DNA from: Methylophaga sp.
GTDB taxonomy: Bacteria > Pseudomonadota > Gammaproteobacteria > Nitrosococcales > Methylophagaceae
Length of the DNA stretch: 28,278 nt
Assembly: GCF_030651745.1 (NCBI RefSeq)
Contig: NZ_JAUSCC010000089.1
Span: 1 to 28,278, forward strand
Direction: 5' to 3'
Shown here: positions 1 to 7,902 of the stretch, in pieces
How positions within the stretch are numbered: position 1 is the stretch's first letter
How the letters are laid out: the number at the start of each line of letters is the position of its first letter
Notes under the pieces: generated by a model
What the model was told of the DNA's origin: nothing
The model's database searches: none
Seen by the model: the letters and a program-made list of their open reading frames with translations, nothing else
Position numbers and translations under genes: made by a program

Positions 1-61
1 GGGGTAGTGTAAGCTGACTTAGGAGTTAAGTTAGCAGAAGATTTAAGATATTGAGGTTGAT

Positions 62-271
62 ATGGCAGAGCAAGTTACAGGCACAGTGAAATGGTTCAAT
101 GACGCAAAAGGATTCGGCTTTATTGAACGCGCCGATGGTCCAGATGTATTTGTACATCACAGCGCGATTAAATCAGATGGTTTCAGAACTCTGAAAGAAG
201 GCCAATCTGTCACGATGGAATTGACACTAGGTCAGAAAGGTCCACAAGCGGAAAACGTTGTCCCTAGCTGA
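62..271 (+). CDS. Cold-shock domain protein (CspA family)
   Basis: This 69-residue protein is a single cold-shock domain, the usual length for the family. It binds single-stranded RNA and DNA and is expected to melt RNA secondary structure in the cytoplasm. The RNP1 motif KGFGFI lies at about residues 16-21 and RNP2 (VFVHHSAI) at about 29-36; W11 and the Phe and His residues form the nucleic-acid face. The ATG at 62 has a TGAGG ribosome site 5 bases upstream. A strong intrinsic terminator follows at 295-328, so the gene is probably monocistronic. The promoter is not clearly visible in the 61 bases available, and family members often have long leaders. The family call is secure. Whether it is cold-induced or constitutive cannot be told from sequence. 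Confidence 0.95.
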   Translation: MAEQVTGTVKWFNDAKGFGFIERADGPDVFVHHSAIKSDGFRTLKEGQSVTMELTLGQKGPQAENVVPS

Positions 272-294
272 TAACCAGATCCGATACAGACATG

Positions 295-328
295 AAAAAC
301 CGGTTAAGTAATTAGCCGGTTTTTTTTT
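295..328 (+). terminator. Intrinsic terminator of the cold-shock gene
   Basis: The left arm at 295-307 (AAAAACCGG then TTAA) pairs with 312-324, with one G-T wobble. The pairing closes on a GTAA loop of the GNRA type, and the right arm runs into a tract of nine T residues at 320-328. It lies 24 bases after the stop codon, a textbook Rho-independent terminator. Confidence 0.9.
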
Positions 329-336
329 GCCTATGT

Positions 337-352
337 TTTGAATTAATTCAAA
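337..352. promoter_or_regulatory. 16-bp perfect palindrome, possible operator
   Basis: TTTGAATTAATTCAAA is a perfect 16-base palindrome. It sits between the csp terminator and a TTGACG box at 361, about where a dimeric regulator of the DUF4197 gene could bind. No regulator family is recognised from the motif. AT-rich palindromes can arise by chance, so this is tentative. Confidence 0.35.
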
Positions 353-360
353 TGTATAAC

Positions 361-390
361 TTGACGCTTGGCAACTTACACAGGCAATAT
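361..390 (+). promoter_or_regulatory. Possible sigma-70 promoter for the DUF4197 gene
   Basis: The -35-like TTGACG at 361-366 is followed after 18 bases by CAATAT at 385-390, a weak -10 match. The predicted leader is about 20-25 bases and contains the AGGAAAGGA ribosome site. The -35 is good and the -10 poor. A TATAAC at 355-360 is an alternative -10 without a convincing -35. Confidence 0.35.
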
Positions 391-418
391 CCAACGCCCA
401 TAGGAAAGGAATTTGGTT

Positions 419-1174
419 ATGTCTTATCGCGGCAAATTTAGCGTTGTTTTAGTGACGCTTTCGCTTGCTTGCCTGATGGCCCCAGCACAAGCAGATTGGA
501 AACAATTTCTGAGTGACTTCAGTAAATCCGGAACAGCTGTACTGAGCAATCAACAAGGTAGCGAGTTAAACACTGATACGATCGCCAAAGGCTTAAAAGA
601 AGCTCTGGAAGTCGGCACAAGAAAAGCCGTTGAGAATGTTAGTAAGGAAGGCGGTTATCTGAATAATCCACAAATTCGTATTCCGTTGCCTCCCCGCGTA
701 CAACAAGCAGCTGGTCTTATGCGTCAGTTGGGTCTGAATAAAATGGCGGATGACTTTGAGCAAAGTATCAATCGCGCAGCAGAAAAAGCGGCCCCACAAG
801 CAACATCAATCATGATAGATGCGATTAAAAGCATGACCATCGACGATGCTCGTACCATTTTGAATGGTGAAAATGATGCCGCCACCCGTTTCTTTGAAGA
901 TCGCACCCGTACCAAACTCGCCGGTTTATTTGAACCAATCATCGATACTTCTTTGAATGAAGTTGGCGCGACCCGCTATTACAATCAACTTGACGATAAA
1001 GTCAGCTCATTGCCTGTAGTAGGACAAGATCTGAATCTCGATTTACCCGATTATGTAACGGGGCAGGCTCTCGATGGCTTATTTGTCATGCTGGCTCAGG
1101 AAGAACAAAAAATCCGTAACAATCCCGCCGCCCGTACCTCAGAAATTTTGCAGCAAGTTTTTGGCAGTAAATAG
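419..1174 (+). CDS. Secreted DUF4197 family protein
   Basis: The 251-residue product starts with a Sec signal peptide (basic SYRGKF, then a hydrophobic run to about residue 22, with probable cleavage after AQA). The mature protein fits the DUF4197 family, whose members are secreted or periplasmic and have no established biochemical role. Recognisable elements are GLKEALEVGTRKAV near residue 58, the IPLPP segment, the central MADDFEQSINRAAEKAAP block, the FFEDRTR region and the C-terminal YYNQLDDK. The ATG at 419 is chosen over a TTG at 413 because AGGAAAGGA ends 8 bases before the ATG. A hairpin begins at the stop codon. I infer periplasmic location and assign no function. Confidence 0.85.
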   Translation: MSYRGKFSVVLVTLSLACLMAPAQADWKQFLSDFSKSGTAVLSNQQGSELNTDTIAKGLKEALEVGTRKAVENVSKEGGYLNNPQIRIPLPPRVQQAAGLMRQLGLNKMADDFEQSINRAAEKAAPQATSIMIDAIKSMTIDDARTILNGENDAATRFFEDRTRTKLAGLFEPIIDTSLNEVGATRYYNQLDDKVSSLPVVGQDLNLDLPDYVTGQALDGLFVMLAQEEQKIRNNPAARTSEILQQVFGSK

Positions 1175-1202
1175 TGTTTTTGTCTACTAAGCAAAAACAC
1201 TA
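1172..1202 (+). terminator. Perfect 11-bp hairpin at the stop codon of the DUF4197 gene
   Basis: TAGTGTTTTTG (1172-1182) and CAAAAACACTA (1192-1202) are exact inverted repeats around a 9-base loop. The stem starts with the stop codon itself. No T-tract follows on the plus strand, so it may act as a weak terminator, an attenuator between this gene and the cytochrome gene, or an mRNA 3'-end stabiliser. Confidence 0.5.
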
Positions 1203-1240
1203 TGTAATAAAATAATCACAATAAAAATAAGGGAAACAAC

Positions 1241-2005
1241 ATGGCAAGAAATCACAACCTGAATCTCGCAAGTCAAGGCACCTCTTTAAAAGCACTTTTT
1301 ACCGGTTATCTGGTTGTGGTGGCAGTGGGCTATCTAATGGCAATTGTTCAAATCCAGCTTACCCACGGTTTGGCTGATGGCAAATATGGTTTATCGATTG
1401 ATGACATTGTTTACAGCTATTACGGGAATAGAAGCAACTCGTTACTTGAAAACAAATTACATGGTTCGATGAAACCGATGGCAACCGATGAGGAACGGGC
1501 TAAAATCATTAGTTGGGTTCATGCCGGTGCGACAGAAGATGCTTATGAAAATGATGGCATAAGACAAATCTTTGATGCCAAATGCATTATCTGTCATAAC
1601 GCCGATGCAGGTGGTGCTGTGCCAGATTACTCTGATTTCAAACAGATTAAAGAACGTGCCGTTGTCGATACAGGTGCGAGTATTGCAGCACTTGCTCGTG
1701 TTTCGCATATTCACTTATTCGGTATTGCCTTTATCTTTATGTTTGTCGGCTTGATTTTCAGCTTGGCTTCGGGCGTGCCAAAACCATTAAAAGTCACCGT
1801 TATTTCTATGCCTTATATCTTTTTGTTAATCGATATCAGTGCTTGGTGGCTGACCAAACTCAATCCTAATTTTGCATGGTTTGTCATTATCGGTGGTGGA
1901 GCCATGGCGTTATCATTTGCCTTTATGTGGGTGGTATCAATGTACGAAATGTGGATCCTGCCGCGCTATCGTGAAGATAATCGAGATGCCTTACTCGACG
2001 AGTAG
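1241..2005 (+). CDS. Membrane-anchored mono-haem c-type cytochrome, four predicted TM helices
   Basis: This 254-residue protein has a predicted TM helix at about 17-38, a soluble segment, then three helices at about 157-177, 185-205 and 210-236. The soluble part carries one CIICH haem c attachment site at 115-119 and should face the periplasm. No Met occurs between the CXXCH and the second helix, so the sixth haem ligand is not the usual nearby methionine. Histidines in SHIH (155-158), just before TM2, are candidates for haem ligation. AAGGGAA supports the ATG. The preceding hairpin and following terminator suggest a single-gene unit. I recognise no named oxidase or dehydrogenase. Electron transfer at the inner membrane is inferred from the haem motif and topology only. 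Confidence 0.75.
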   Translation: MARNHNLNLASQGTSLKALFTGYLVVVAVGYLMAIVQIQLTHGLADGKYGLSIDDIVYSYYGNRSNSLLENKLHGSMKPMATDEERAKIISWVHAGATEDAYENDGIRQIFDAKCIICHNADAGGAVPDYSDFKQIKERAVVDTGASIAALARVSHIHLFGIAFIFMFVGLIFSLASGVPKPLKVTVISMPYIFLLIDISAWWLTKLNPNFAWFVIIGGGAMALSFAFMWVVSMYEMWILPRYREDNRDALLDE

Positions 2006-2015
2006 GCCATAACTG

Positions 2016-2053
2016 AAAAAGCCGCTGTCTTGTTATCAAGACAGCGGCTTTTT
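2016..2053. terminator. Bidirectional intrinsic terminator between convergent genes
   Basis: A perfect 17-bp inverted repeat (left arm 2016-2032, TTAT loop 2033-2036, right arm 2037-2053) has a GC-rich core and five A residues at the left end matching five T residues at the right. It therefore presents a T-tract in both directions. It ends the plus-strand cytochrome gene and the minus-strand uup operon. Confidence 0.93.
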
Positions 2054-2079
2054 AGTATCTAAAGCAGGTAAATATTGCG

Positions 2080-3969
2080 TTAGTCGTTCTGCAAGGCTTC
2101 CAACTTTTCCCATTTTTCAAAAGCAGCTTCCAGCGATTTTTCCAAATCTGTCATCTGCGTTTGCACCTGTTTAATTTTAGTTGCATCCTGCTGATAGAAA
2201 TCCGCCGCTGCCATTTGTTCTGTTAGAGCTTCAATTTGCTGTTCAAGCTTTTCAATCTCCAACTGCACTGCTTTTAAATCAAGCTGTTGCTGATAGGTTA
2301 ACGAAGATTTTTTCTTGGCAGGTTTAGCTGCAGCAGGTTCAAGTTTGGTAGCTGGCTTGTCCTGTTTGGCAGGTTGCTGACGTTGTGCGAGCCAATCATC
2401 ATAACCACCAACATACTCACGTACTTGCTGGTCTTCATCAAACACGATGCAACTGGTGACAACATTATTCAGAAAGCTTCGATCATGGCTGACCAGCAAC
2501 ATGGTGCCGGTAAAGCCCAGTAATAAATCTTCCAGCAATTCCAACGTTTCTGCATCAAGATCGTTCGTTGGTTCATCTAAAACCAGTAGATTGGCCGGTT
2601 GAGTAAATAATTTTGCCAGTAACAACCGATTACGCTCGCCACCAGATAAGACTTTTACCGGTGTTCGGGCGCGTTCTGGCGTAAACAGAAAATCCTGCAA
2701 GTAACCAATGATATGTTTACGGCTGCCATTAACTTCAACAAAGTCTCTGCCCTGCCCAACATTGTCAACAACACTAGCTTCCTCATCGAGCTGGCTGCGT
2801 AATTGATCAAAATACGCTACCTGCAGATTGGTACCTAAACGTACCGTACCAGTTTGCGGTTCTGCCCGCCCTAATAAAATCGACAATAGGGTACTTTTAC
2901 CGCAACCATTCGGTCCAATAATGCCGATGCGATCACCACGCTGAATAAGCGTTGAAAAATCTTTGAACAACTGTCTGCCATCAAACTCCTGGCTGATATT
3001 TTCAACTTCAACCACTAATTTACCGCTGCGATCGCCTTCCTGGATCTGCATAGACACATTACCCTGCACTTCACGGCGTTGCCCACGTTCACGACGCAGC
3101 TTTTCCAGTGCTCTGACTCGACCTTCATTACGAGTGCGCCGAGCTTTAATACCTTGACGGATCCACACCTCTTCCTGGGCCAGTTTTTTATCAAACAAGG
3201 CATTCTGTTCGGCTTCAGCCGCCAGCAAAGCTTCTCTTTTTTGCAAAAAGCTATGGTAATCACCAGGAAAACTTACTAACTGCCCACGATCCAGTTGCAC
3301 GATACGGGTCGCTAATGCCTGCAAAAAACTACGATCATGAGTGATGAATAATAAGGTGCCGCCATAGCTTTTCAGAAAACCTTCCAGCCAAGTGATAGAA
3401 CTGATATCCAAATGGTTAGTCGGTTCATCCAGCAATAAAATATCTGGCTGACGAACCAAAGCCTGAGCCAGTAAAACACGACGCTTCATCCCACCAGACA
3501 GGCTGCCAAATTCCACATCCGCATCCAGAGACAGGCGCGAAATTACTGTTTCGACTTGCTGTTCAAGACTCCAACCATCAACTGCTTCGAGTTTATGTTG
3601 TGCTTTTTCCAGCTTGTTAAGGATTTGTTCACTGCTATCGTGTTGCAGTTGCTGAACAATATGATGATATTCCACCAGCAATGGGGCAACCTCACCCAGT
3701 CCTGCTGCCACCACATCGAATACACTGCCACCGGTACCAGCCGGAACTTCCTGTTCCAGACGGGCAATTTTCAACTCCTGTAAACCCACCATTTCACCGC
3801 TGTCAGGTGTAATTTCGCCAGCAATGACTTTCATCAAGGTGGATTTACCGGCTCCGTTACGGCCGACCAGACACACCCTTTCGCCTTTATCGAGCTGGAA
3901 GTCGACTTTATCAAGTAAATTGGGACCGCCATAACTGACGGACAGCTGTTTTAAAGACAATAATGCCAC
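2080..3969 (-). CDS. uup: ABC-F ATPase Uup
   Basis: This 629-residue soluble ABC protein has two nucleotide-binding domains and no membrane segment. NBD1 carries Walker A GRNGAGKS (36-43), signature LSGGMKRR and Walker [15 protein letters not shown]2 carries GPNGCGKST (352-360), LSGGERNR and LVLDEPTNDLD. A charged coiled coil at about 560-625 matches the Uup C-terminal domain, reported to bind nucleic acid. Uup-type ABC-F proteins act on ribosomes, and loss raises precise excision of transposons. The start is GTG at 3969, only 3 bases after the yheS stop, with AGAGG 8 bases upstream lying inside the yheS end. Translation is therefore probably coupled to yheS. The N-terminus aligns with E. coli Uup from this codon. 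Confidence 0.93.
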   Translation of the reverse strand: MALLSLKQLSVSYGGPNLLDKVDFQLDKGERVCLVGRNGAGKSTLMKVIAGEITPDSGEMVGLQELKIARLEQEVPAGTGGSVFDVVAAGLGEVAPLLVEYHHIVQQLQHDSSEQILNKLEKAQHKLEAVDGWSLEQQVETVISRLSLDADVEFGSLSGGMKRRVLLAQALVRQPDILLLDEPTNHLDISSITWLEGFLKSYGGTLLFITHDRSFLQALATRIVQLDRGQLVSFPGDYHSFLQKREALLAAEAEQNALFDKKLAQEEVWIRQGIKARRTRNEGRVRALEKLRRERGQRREVQGNVSMQIQEGDRSGKLVVEVENISQEFDGRQLFKDFSTLIQRGDRIGIIGPNGCGKSTLLSILLGRAEPQTGTVRLGTNLQVAYFDQLRSQLDEEASVVDNVGQGRDFVEVNGSRKHIIGYLQDFLFTPERARTPVKVLSGGERNRLLLAKLFTQPANLLVLDEPTNDLDAETLELLEDLLLGFTGTMLLVSHDRSFLNNVVTSCIVFDEDQQVREYVGGYDDWLAQRQQPAKQDKPATKLEPAAAKPAKKKSSLTYQQQLDLKAVQLEIEKLEQQIEALTEQMAAADFYQQDATKIKQVQTQMTDLEKSLEAAFEKWEKLEALQND

Positions 3970-3972
3970 GGG

Positions 3973-5868
3973 TTAAACCTCTGCAGTTTCTGCGTTTTCG
4001 AGTATTTCACTGGCTTCTAGCCAGTCCATTTCAGCCTGTTCCACTGCCGCCTTGGTTGCGGCTTGTTCTTGTAACACAGCTTTGAGTTTTTCTTTATTAG
4101 TCGCTTCATACAACGTTGTATCAGCGAGTTGCAATTCTATTTTGACAAGTTCAGCATTCAGTTTGTCGAGCGTCTGTTCTGCTTTTTTGACCTGATTGCG
4201 CAGCGGCTGTAATTTCTGCCGTTGCTGGGCTGCTGCTTGGCGATCCAGCTTTTTGGTATTGTTGGCAGTAGCTGCTTTATCACTGCTGTTACTAATTGTA
4301 TCTCGCCCCAAACGTAATTGGCGGTAGTCATCCAAATCACCTTCGAACGCGCTGGCTTTACCATCGGCCACCAGCCATAAGTCATCAGTAACATTGCGCA
4401 GAAAATACCGGTCATGTGAAACCACCACTAAAGCGCCTTCGTATTCCTGTAGTGCCATCGTCAATGCCTGACGCATTTCCAAATCAAGATGATTGGTTGG
4501 CTCATCAAGCAGTAACAATGCTGGACGTTGATAAACTAATAATGCCAGCACTAAACGCGCTTTTTCACCACCGGAAAATGGTGCAACGGGTTCTAATGCA
4601 GTATCACCATTAAAACCGAAACCACCGAGAAAGTTACGGCAATCCTGTTCAGTCGCCAGCGGATCCAATCGCTGCAAATGCTTTAATGCACTGTCATCTG
4701 GGCGTAATTGTTCCAGTTGATGCTGGGCAAAATAACCAATAACAATATCTTTACCTTCCCGACGTTTGCCACTAAGCGGTTCGAGTTCGCCGGCTATCAG
4801 TTTGATTAACGTTGATTTACCGGCACCGTTAGGGCCCAGCAAACCAATACGATCACCGGGTGCGAGATGCATTTTGATATTGTCGATTAATGGGGTTTGC
4901 TGATAACCGACACTGGCCTTATCCAGCGCCAAAATTGGCGTAGTTAAACGTCTTGGTTCAAAAAAGCGAAAATGAAATGGTGAGTCAACATGGGCTGGCG
5001 CAATCTTTTCCATGCGTTCCAGCGCTTTAATACGACTTTGTGCTTGTTTGGCTTTGGTGGCTTTGGCTTTAAAACGATTCACAAAGTCACGGATATGCGC
5101 GATTTCAGATTGTTGTTTCTGATAAGCAGATTGCTGATTGGCCAGATGCTCGGCACGGGCTATTTCAAAATCCGAATAATTACCAGTATATAGTTTAACC
5201 CGTTGTTGTTCGATATGAGCGATATGAGTAACCACGCGATCCAGAAATTCGCGGTCATGCGAAATCACCAGCAAAGTACCGGCATAACTGCGCAGCCACT
5301 CTTCCAGCCAATATACAGCTTCAAGATCCAGGTGATTGGTTGGTTCATCCAGCAGCAATAAATCACTGCGACACATCAATGCCTGAGCAAGATTTAGCCG
5401 CATACGCCAACCACCGGAAAAGGTTCTGACCGCATTTTCCTGCTGATCAGCACTGAATCCCAACCCATGCAGTAATTTTGCCGCCCGGCTACGTGCGGTG
5501 TAGCCATCAATCAGTCCCAATTGATCATGCAGCTGAGTTTGCAAATGCCCATCTTCATTTTTCTCAGCCTGCAGCAACTGGGTTAATAACTGACTAAGCT
5601 CAGCATCGCCTTGCAGTACATAGTCGATCGCTGATGTATCAACCGCCGGGGTTTCCTGAGCGACATGCGCAATTACCCATGATTCGGGCAATGTCAGATC
5701 ACCACTGTCGGCATGGATTTCGTTACGAATCATCGCAAATAAGCTGGATTTTCCTGTGCCATTGGCACCGGTCAAACCGATACGTTGTCCTGGATGAATC
5801 ACCAGATTGGCAGCTTCAAACAATAAACGGGGTCCGCGACGTAAAGAAAGTTGGCTAAGATTTATCAT
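3973..5868 (-). CDS. yheS: ABC-F ATPase YheS
   Basis: This 631-residue ABC-F protein closely resembles E. coli YheS throughout. NBD1 has Walker A GANGTGKSS (34-42), FSGGWRMR and [12 protein letters not shown] linker rich in Lys and Ala (FKAKATKAKQAQSRIKALER), characteristic of the ribosome-contacting P-site tRNA interaction region, separates it from NBD2 with GPNGAGKST, FSGGEKAR and a second [11 protein letters not shown]. The C-terminus is coiled coil. The family is thought to help ribosomes stalled during translation. The frame stays open to 5967, but family alignment begins at MINLSQL, so ATG 5868 is used. No Shine-Dalgarno precedes it. A TACAAT box ends 7 bases before the ATG, so the mRNA may be leaderless. 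It is the upstream partner of uup. Confidence 0.93.
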   Translation of the reverse strand: MINLSQLSLRRGPRLLFEAANLVIHPGQRIGLTGANGTGKSSLFAMIRNEIHADSGDLTLPESWVIAHVAQETPAVDTSAIDYVLQGDAELSQLLTQLLQAEKNEDGHLQTQLHDQLGLIDGYTARSRAAKLLHGLGFSADQQENAVRTFSGGWRMRLNLAQALMCRSDLLLLDEPTNHLDLEAVYWLEEWLRSYAGTLLVISHDREFLDRVVTHIAHIEQQRVKLYTGNYSDFEIARAEHLANQQSAYQKQQSEIAHIRDFVNRFKAKATKAKQAQSRIKALERMEKIAPAHVDSPFHFRFFEPRRLTTPILALDKASVGYQQTPLIDNIKMHLAPGDRIGLLGPNGAGKSTLIKLIAGELEPLSGKRREGKDIVIGYFAQHQLEQLRPDDSALKHLQRLDPLATEQDCRNFLGGFGFNGDTALEPVAPFSGGEKARLVLALLVYQRPALLLLDEPTNHLDLEMRQALTMALQEYEGALVVVSHDRYFLRNVTDDLWLVADGKASAFEGDLDDYRQLRLGRDTISNSSDKAATANNTKKLDRQAAAQQRQKLQPLRNQVKKAEQTLDKLNAELVKIELQLADTTLYEATNKEKLKAVLQEQAATKAAVEQAEMDWLEASEILENAETAEV

Positions 5869-5875
5869 GGCGCGA

Positions 5876-5881
5876 ATTGTA
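5876..5881 (-). promoter_or_regulatory. Candidate -10 box for yheS-uup
   Basis: On the minus strand TACAAT, within TTGATACAAT, ends 7 bases before the yheS ATG. Transcription would start at or next to the A of that ATG. The best -35 is weak (AATACA after 18 bases). Only 74 bases separate ung from yheS, and they contain no terminator, so read-through from ung is also possible. Confidence 0.4.
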
Positions 5882-5942
5882 TCAAGCCTGCTGGTCGACT
5901 GTATTGAAGAAATATGGCTGTTAAATAAATGACTGCAAAAAA

Positions 5943-6626
5943 TTAAACCGATACCGGCAATTGCCAATCAATGGGAGATTGTCCGTGTTGCTGTAAATAG
6001 GTATTGGCCTGACTGAAATGTTTACAGCCTAAAAACCCACGATGAGCGGATAAGGGTGATGGGTGCGGCGCTTTCAAAACCAGATGTCGCTGACTATCGA
6101 TAGCGAGGCCTTTTTTTTGCGCATAACTTCCCCACAACATAAACACCACATTTTCACGTTGCTGATTTACTAGGGCGATTACCTTATCAGTAAACTGTTC
6201 CCAGCCTTTTCCTTGATGCGCATTGGCCTGCCCGTGCTCTACCGTTAATACGGCATTGAGTAATAAAACACCTTGTTTTGCCCAGGCTTCAAGATAACCA
6301 TGCTTTGGTGGAGTAATACTCAGATCATTATTCAGTTCTTTGTAAATATTCATCAGCGATGGTGGAATGGCTACACCCGGCTTTACTGAAAAACACAAAC
6401 CATGTGCTTGCCCAGGCTGGTGATAAGGATCCTGGCCGATAATCACGACTTTGACTTGTGATAGAGGCGTAGTTTCCAAGGCATGAAACCAATCAACTGA
6501 ATGAGGATAAACTATCTTGTGTTGCGCTTTTTGCTGCTGCAAAAAAGTCTTCAATTGCAACATATAAGGTTGTTCAAATTCCCCGCCAAGTAACGCTTGC
6601 CATTCAGGCGCTTTCTGCAAAGCCAT
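5943..6626 (-). CDS. ung: Uracil-DNA glycosylase (family 1)
   Basis: The 227-residue enzyme removes uracil from DNA and starts base-excision repair. The catalytic water-activating motif GQDPYH lies at 64-69 (D66). The uracil-binding Asn is N124 in LLLNAVLTV, and the leucine-loop motif HPSPLSA starts at H188 (188-194), followed by [11 protein letters not shown]. Length and motifs fit a complete active enzyme. An in-frame GTG exists at 6632, but GGGGA lies 7 bases from the ATG at 6626 and only 1 base from the GTG, so the ATG is preferred. It points the same way as yheS and diverges from the HD-GYP regulator gene. Confidence 0.96.
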   Translation of the reverse strand: MALQKAPEWQALLGGEFEQPYMLQLKTFLQQQKAQHKIVYPHSVDWFHALETTPLSQVKVVIIGQDPYHQPGQAHGLCFSVKPGVAIPPSLMNIYKELNNDLSITPPKHGYLEAWAKQGVLLLNAVLTVEHGQANAHQGKGWEQFTDKVIALVNQQRENVVFMLWGSYAQKKGLAIDSQRHLVLKAPHPSPLSAHRGFLGCKHFSQANTYLQQHGQSPIDWQLPVSV

Positions 6627-6720
6627 TATCACTTCCCCGTAGTTAAATTCACATCATACTAATTTTGATTTTTTCACTCAGCCTTGCAACTCAGGTATAC
6701 GGCGACCAGTCAGATAATGC

Positions 6721-6757
6721 CGGCTGAAAATATTTAATATTTCAAACTTTCAGGCCG
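6721..6757. repeat. AT-rich inverted repeat in the ung / HD-GYP intergenic region
   Basis: CGGCTGAAA (6721-6729) is complementary to TTTCAGGCCG (6748-6757) with one bulged G. Inside it, AAATATT (6728-6734) and AATATTT (6736-6742) form a second perfect repeat around one base. The gap 6627-6852 separates divergent genes and must hold their promoters, but I find no convincing -35/-10 pair. The repeat could be an operator or an RNA structure. Confidence 0.35.
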
Positions 6758-6852
6758 ATAGACAAGTTAATAAGTTACTGTTACTTTCAGTGGATACCAT
6801 TTGCAGTCATTCAAATGTTTGTCGCAATAGTATCTATTCACAAGGAATCGCG

Positions 6853-7902
6853 ATGGATAATAACGCCAATGTATTAATCGTAGATGATGTCCCTGACAAT
6901 ATTCAGGTCGCGATGAATTTTTTAAAAGAAGAGCCTTATAACCTCTCTTTTGCGACCAGAGGACAGGAAGCTCTCGCACTGATGCGAACTCACGATTATG
7001 ACCTGATCCTGCTGGATATCATGATGCCCGAAATGGACGGTTATGAAGTATGTCGACGAATCAAAGCAGAACCAAGATTGCAGGATATTCCGATTATCTT
7101 TGTCACAGCCAAGGTCGATGTTGACTCGATAACTCAAGGCTTCCAAACCGGCGCAGTAGATTATCTTTGTAAACCTTTTCATGCCGAAGAGTTACTCGCC
7201 AGAGTCAATACCCATCTCACCTTATATCGCGCTAAAAAACTTCTTCAACAAAATAATCTTTCACTCCAGCATAAATATGAACAAAACCAGCAACGGCTGC
7301 TAACCGAGCTTGAACAAAACCAGCTGGAAATGATTTATGTGTTAACTGAGTTGATGGAATCCACTTCTGACGAAACCGGTAAACATATCCGCCGGGTAGC
7401 TGAATGTTGCAGATTATTGGCTTTGTACCATGAAAGCCTGACCGATGAAGATGCCGACATTCTGTTTCATGCCGCACCAATGCATGATATCGGCAAAATC
7501 ACCATTCCCCATTCCATCTTGCATAAACCCGGCAAACTCACTGAAGATGAATTTGCCATCATGAAAACTCACACCACCCGAGCCTATAAAATCCTCAACA
7601 ACTCAAAACGCAAATACACCAAAGCGGCAGCAATCATCGCGTATCAACATCATGAAAAATGGGATGGAACAGGTTATCCACAAGGATTGAAGGGCCAGGA
7701 TATTCACATCTATGGTCGTATCGTGGGTTTGATTGATGTGTTTGATGCTTTGATGCATAAGCGGGTGTATAAAGAAGCATGGACGCTGGAAGCGACAGTG
7801 GATTACATTAAAAAACATAGCAGTAGTCAATTTGATCCTTATTTGGTGAATATATTGATGGAACATATTGATGAATTTGTTGCCATTGCCAATCAAAACT
7901 AA
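6853..7902 (+). CDS. Response regulator with HD-GYP c-di-GMP phosphodiesterase domain
   Basis: The 349-residue cytoplasmic protein has a REC domain (about 1-120: D11 and D12, phospho-acceptor D55, T85, K107), a coiled linker (about 125-165) and an HD-GYP domain (about 165-345). Metal and catalytic residues are in place: H178, HDIGK at 211-215, H240, HHEKWDGTGYP at 266-276 and D295. HD-GYP domains with an intact GYP motif usually hydrolyse c-di-GMP, so this should lower c-di-GMP on phosphorylation. The frame opens at 6790, but AAGGAA 5 bases before the ATG at 6853 and the position of the REC domain fix the start. Its end overlaps the kinase gene by 32 bases, making the pair a likely cognate two-component system. 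Confidence 0.93.
   Translation: MDNNANVLIVDDVPDNIQVAMNFLKEEPYNLSFATRGQEALALMRTHDYDLILLDIMMPEMDGYEVCRRIKAEPRLQDIPIIFVTAKVDVDSITQGFQTGAVDYLCKPFHAEELLARVNTHLTLYRAKKLLQQNNLSLQHKYEQNQQRLLTELEQNQLEMIYVLTELMESTSDETGKHIRRVAECCRLLALYHESLTDEDADILFHAAPMHDIGKITIPHSILHKPGKLTEDEFAIMKTHTTRAYKILNNSKRKYTKAAAIIAYQHHEKWDGTGYPQGLKGQDIHIYGRIVGLIDVFDALMHKRVYKEAWTLEATVDYIKKHSSSQFDPYLVNILMEHIDEFVAIANQN

Noticed and set aside
5869..5967. N-terminal extension of YheS by 33 residues
   Set aside because: It would run through the intergenic region into the ung end and is absent from the family; homology begins at ATG 5868.
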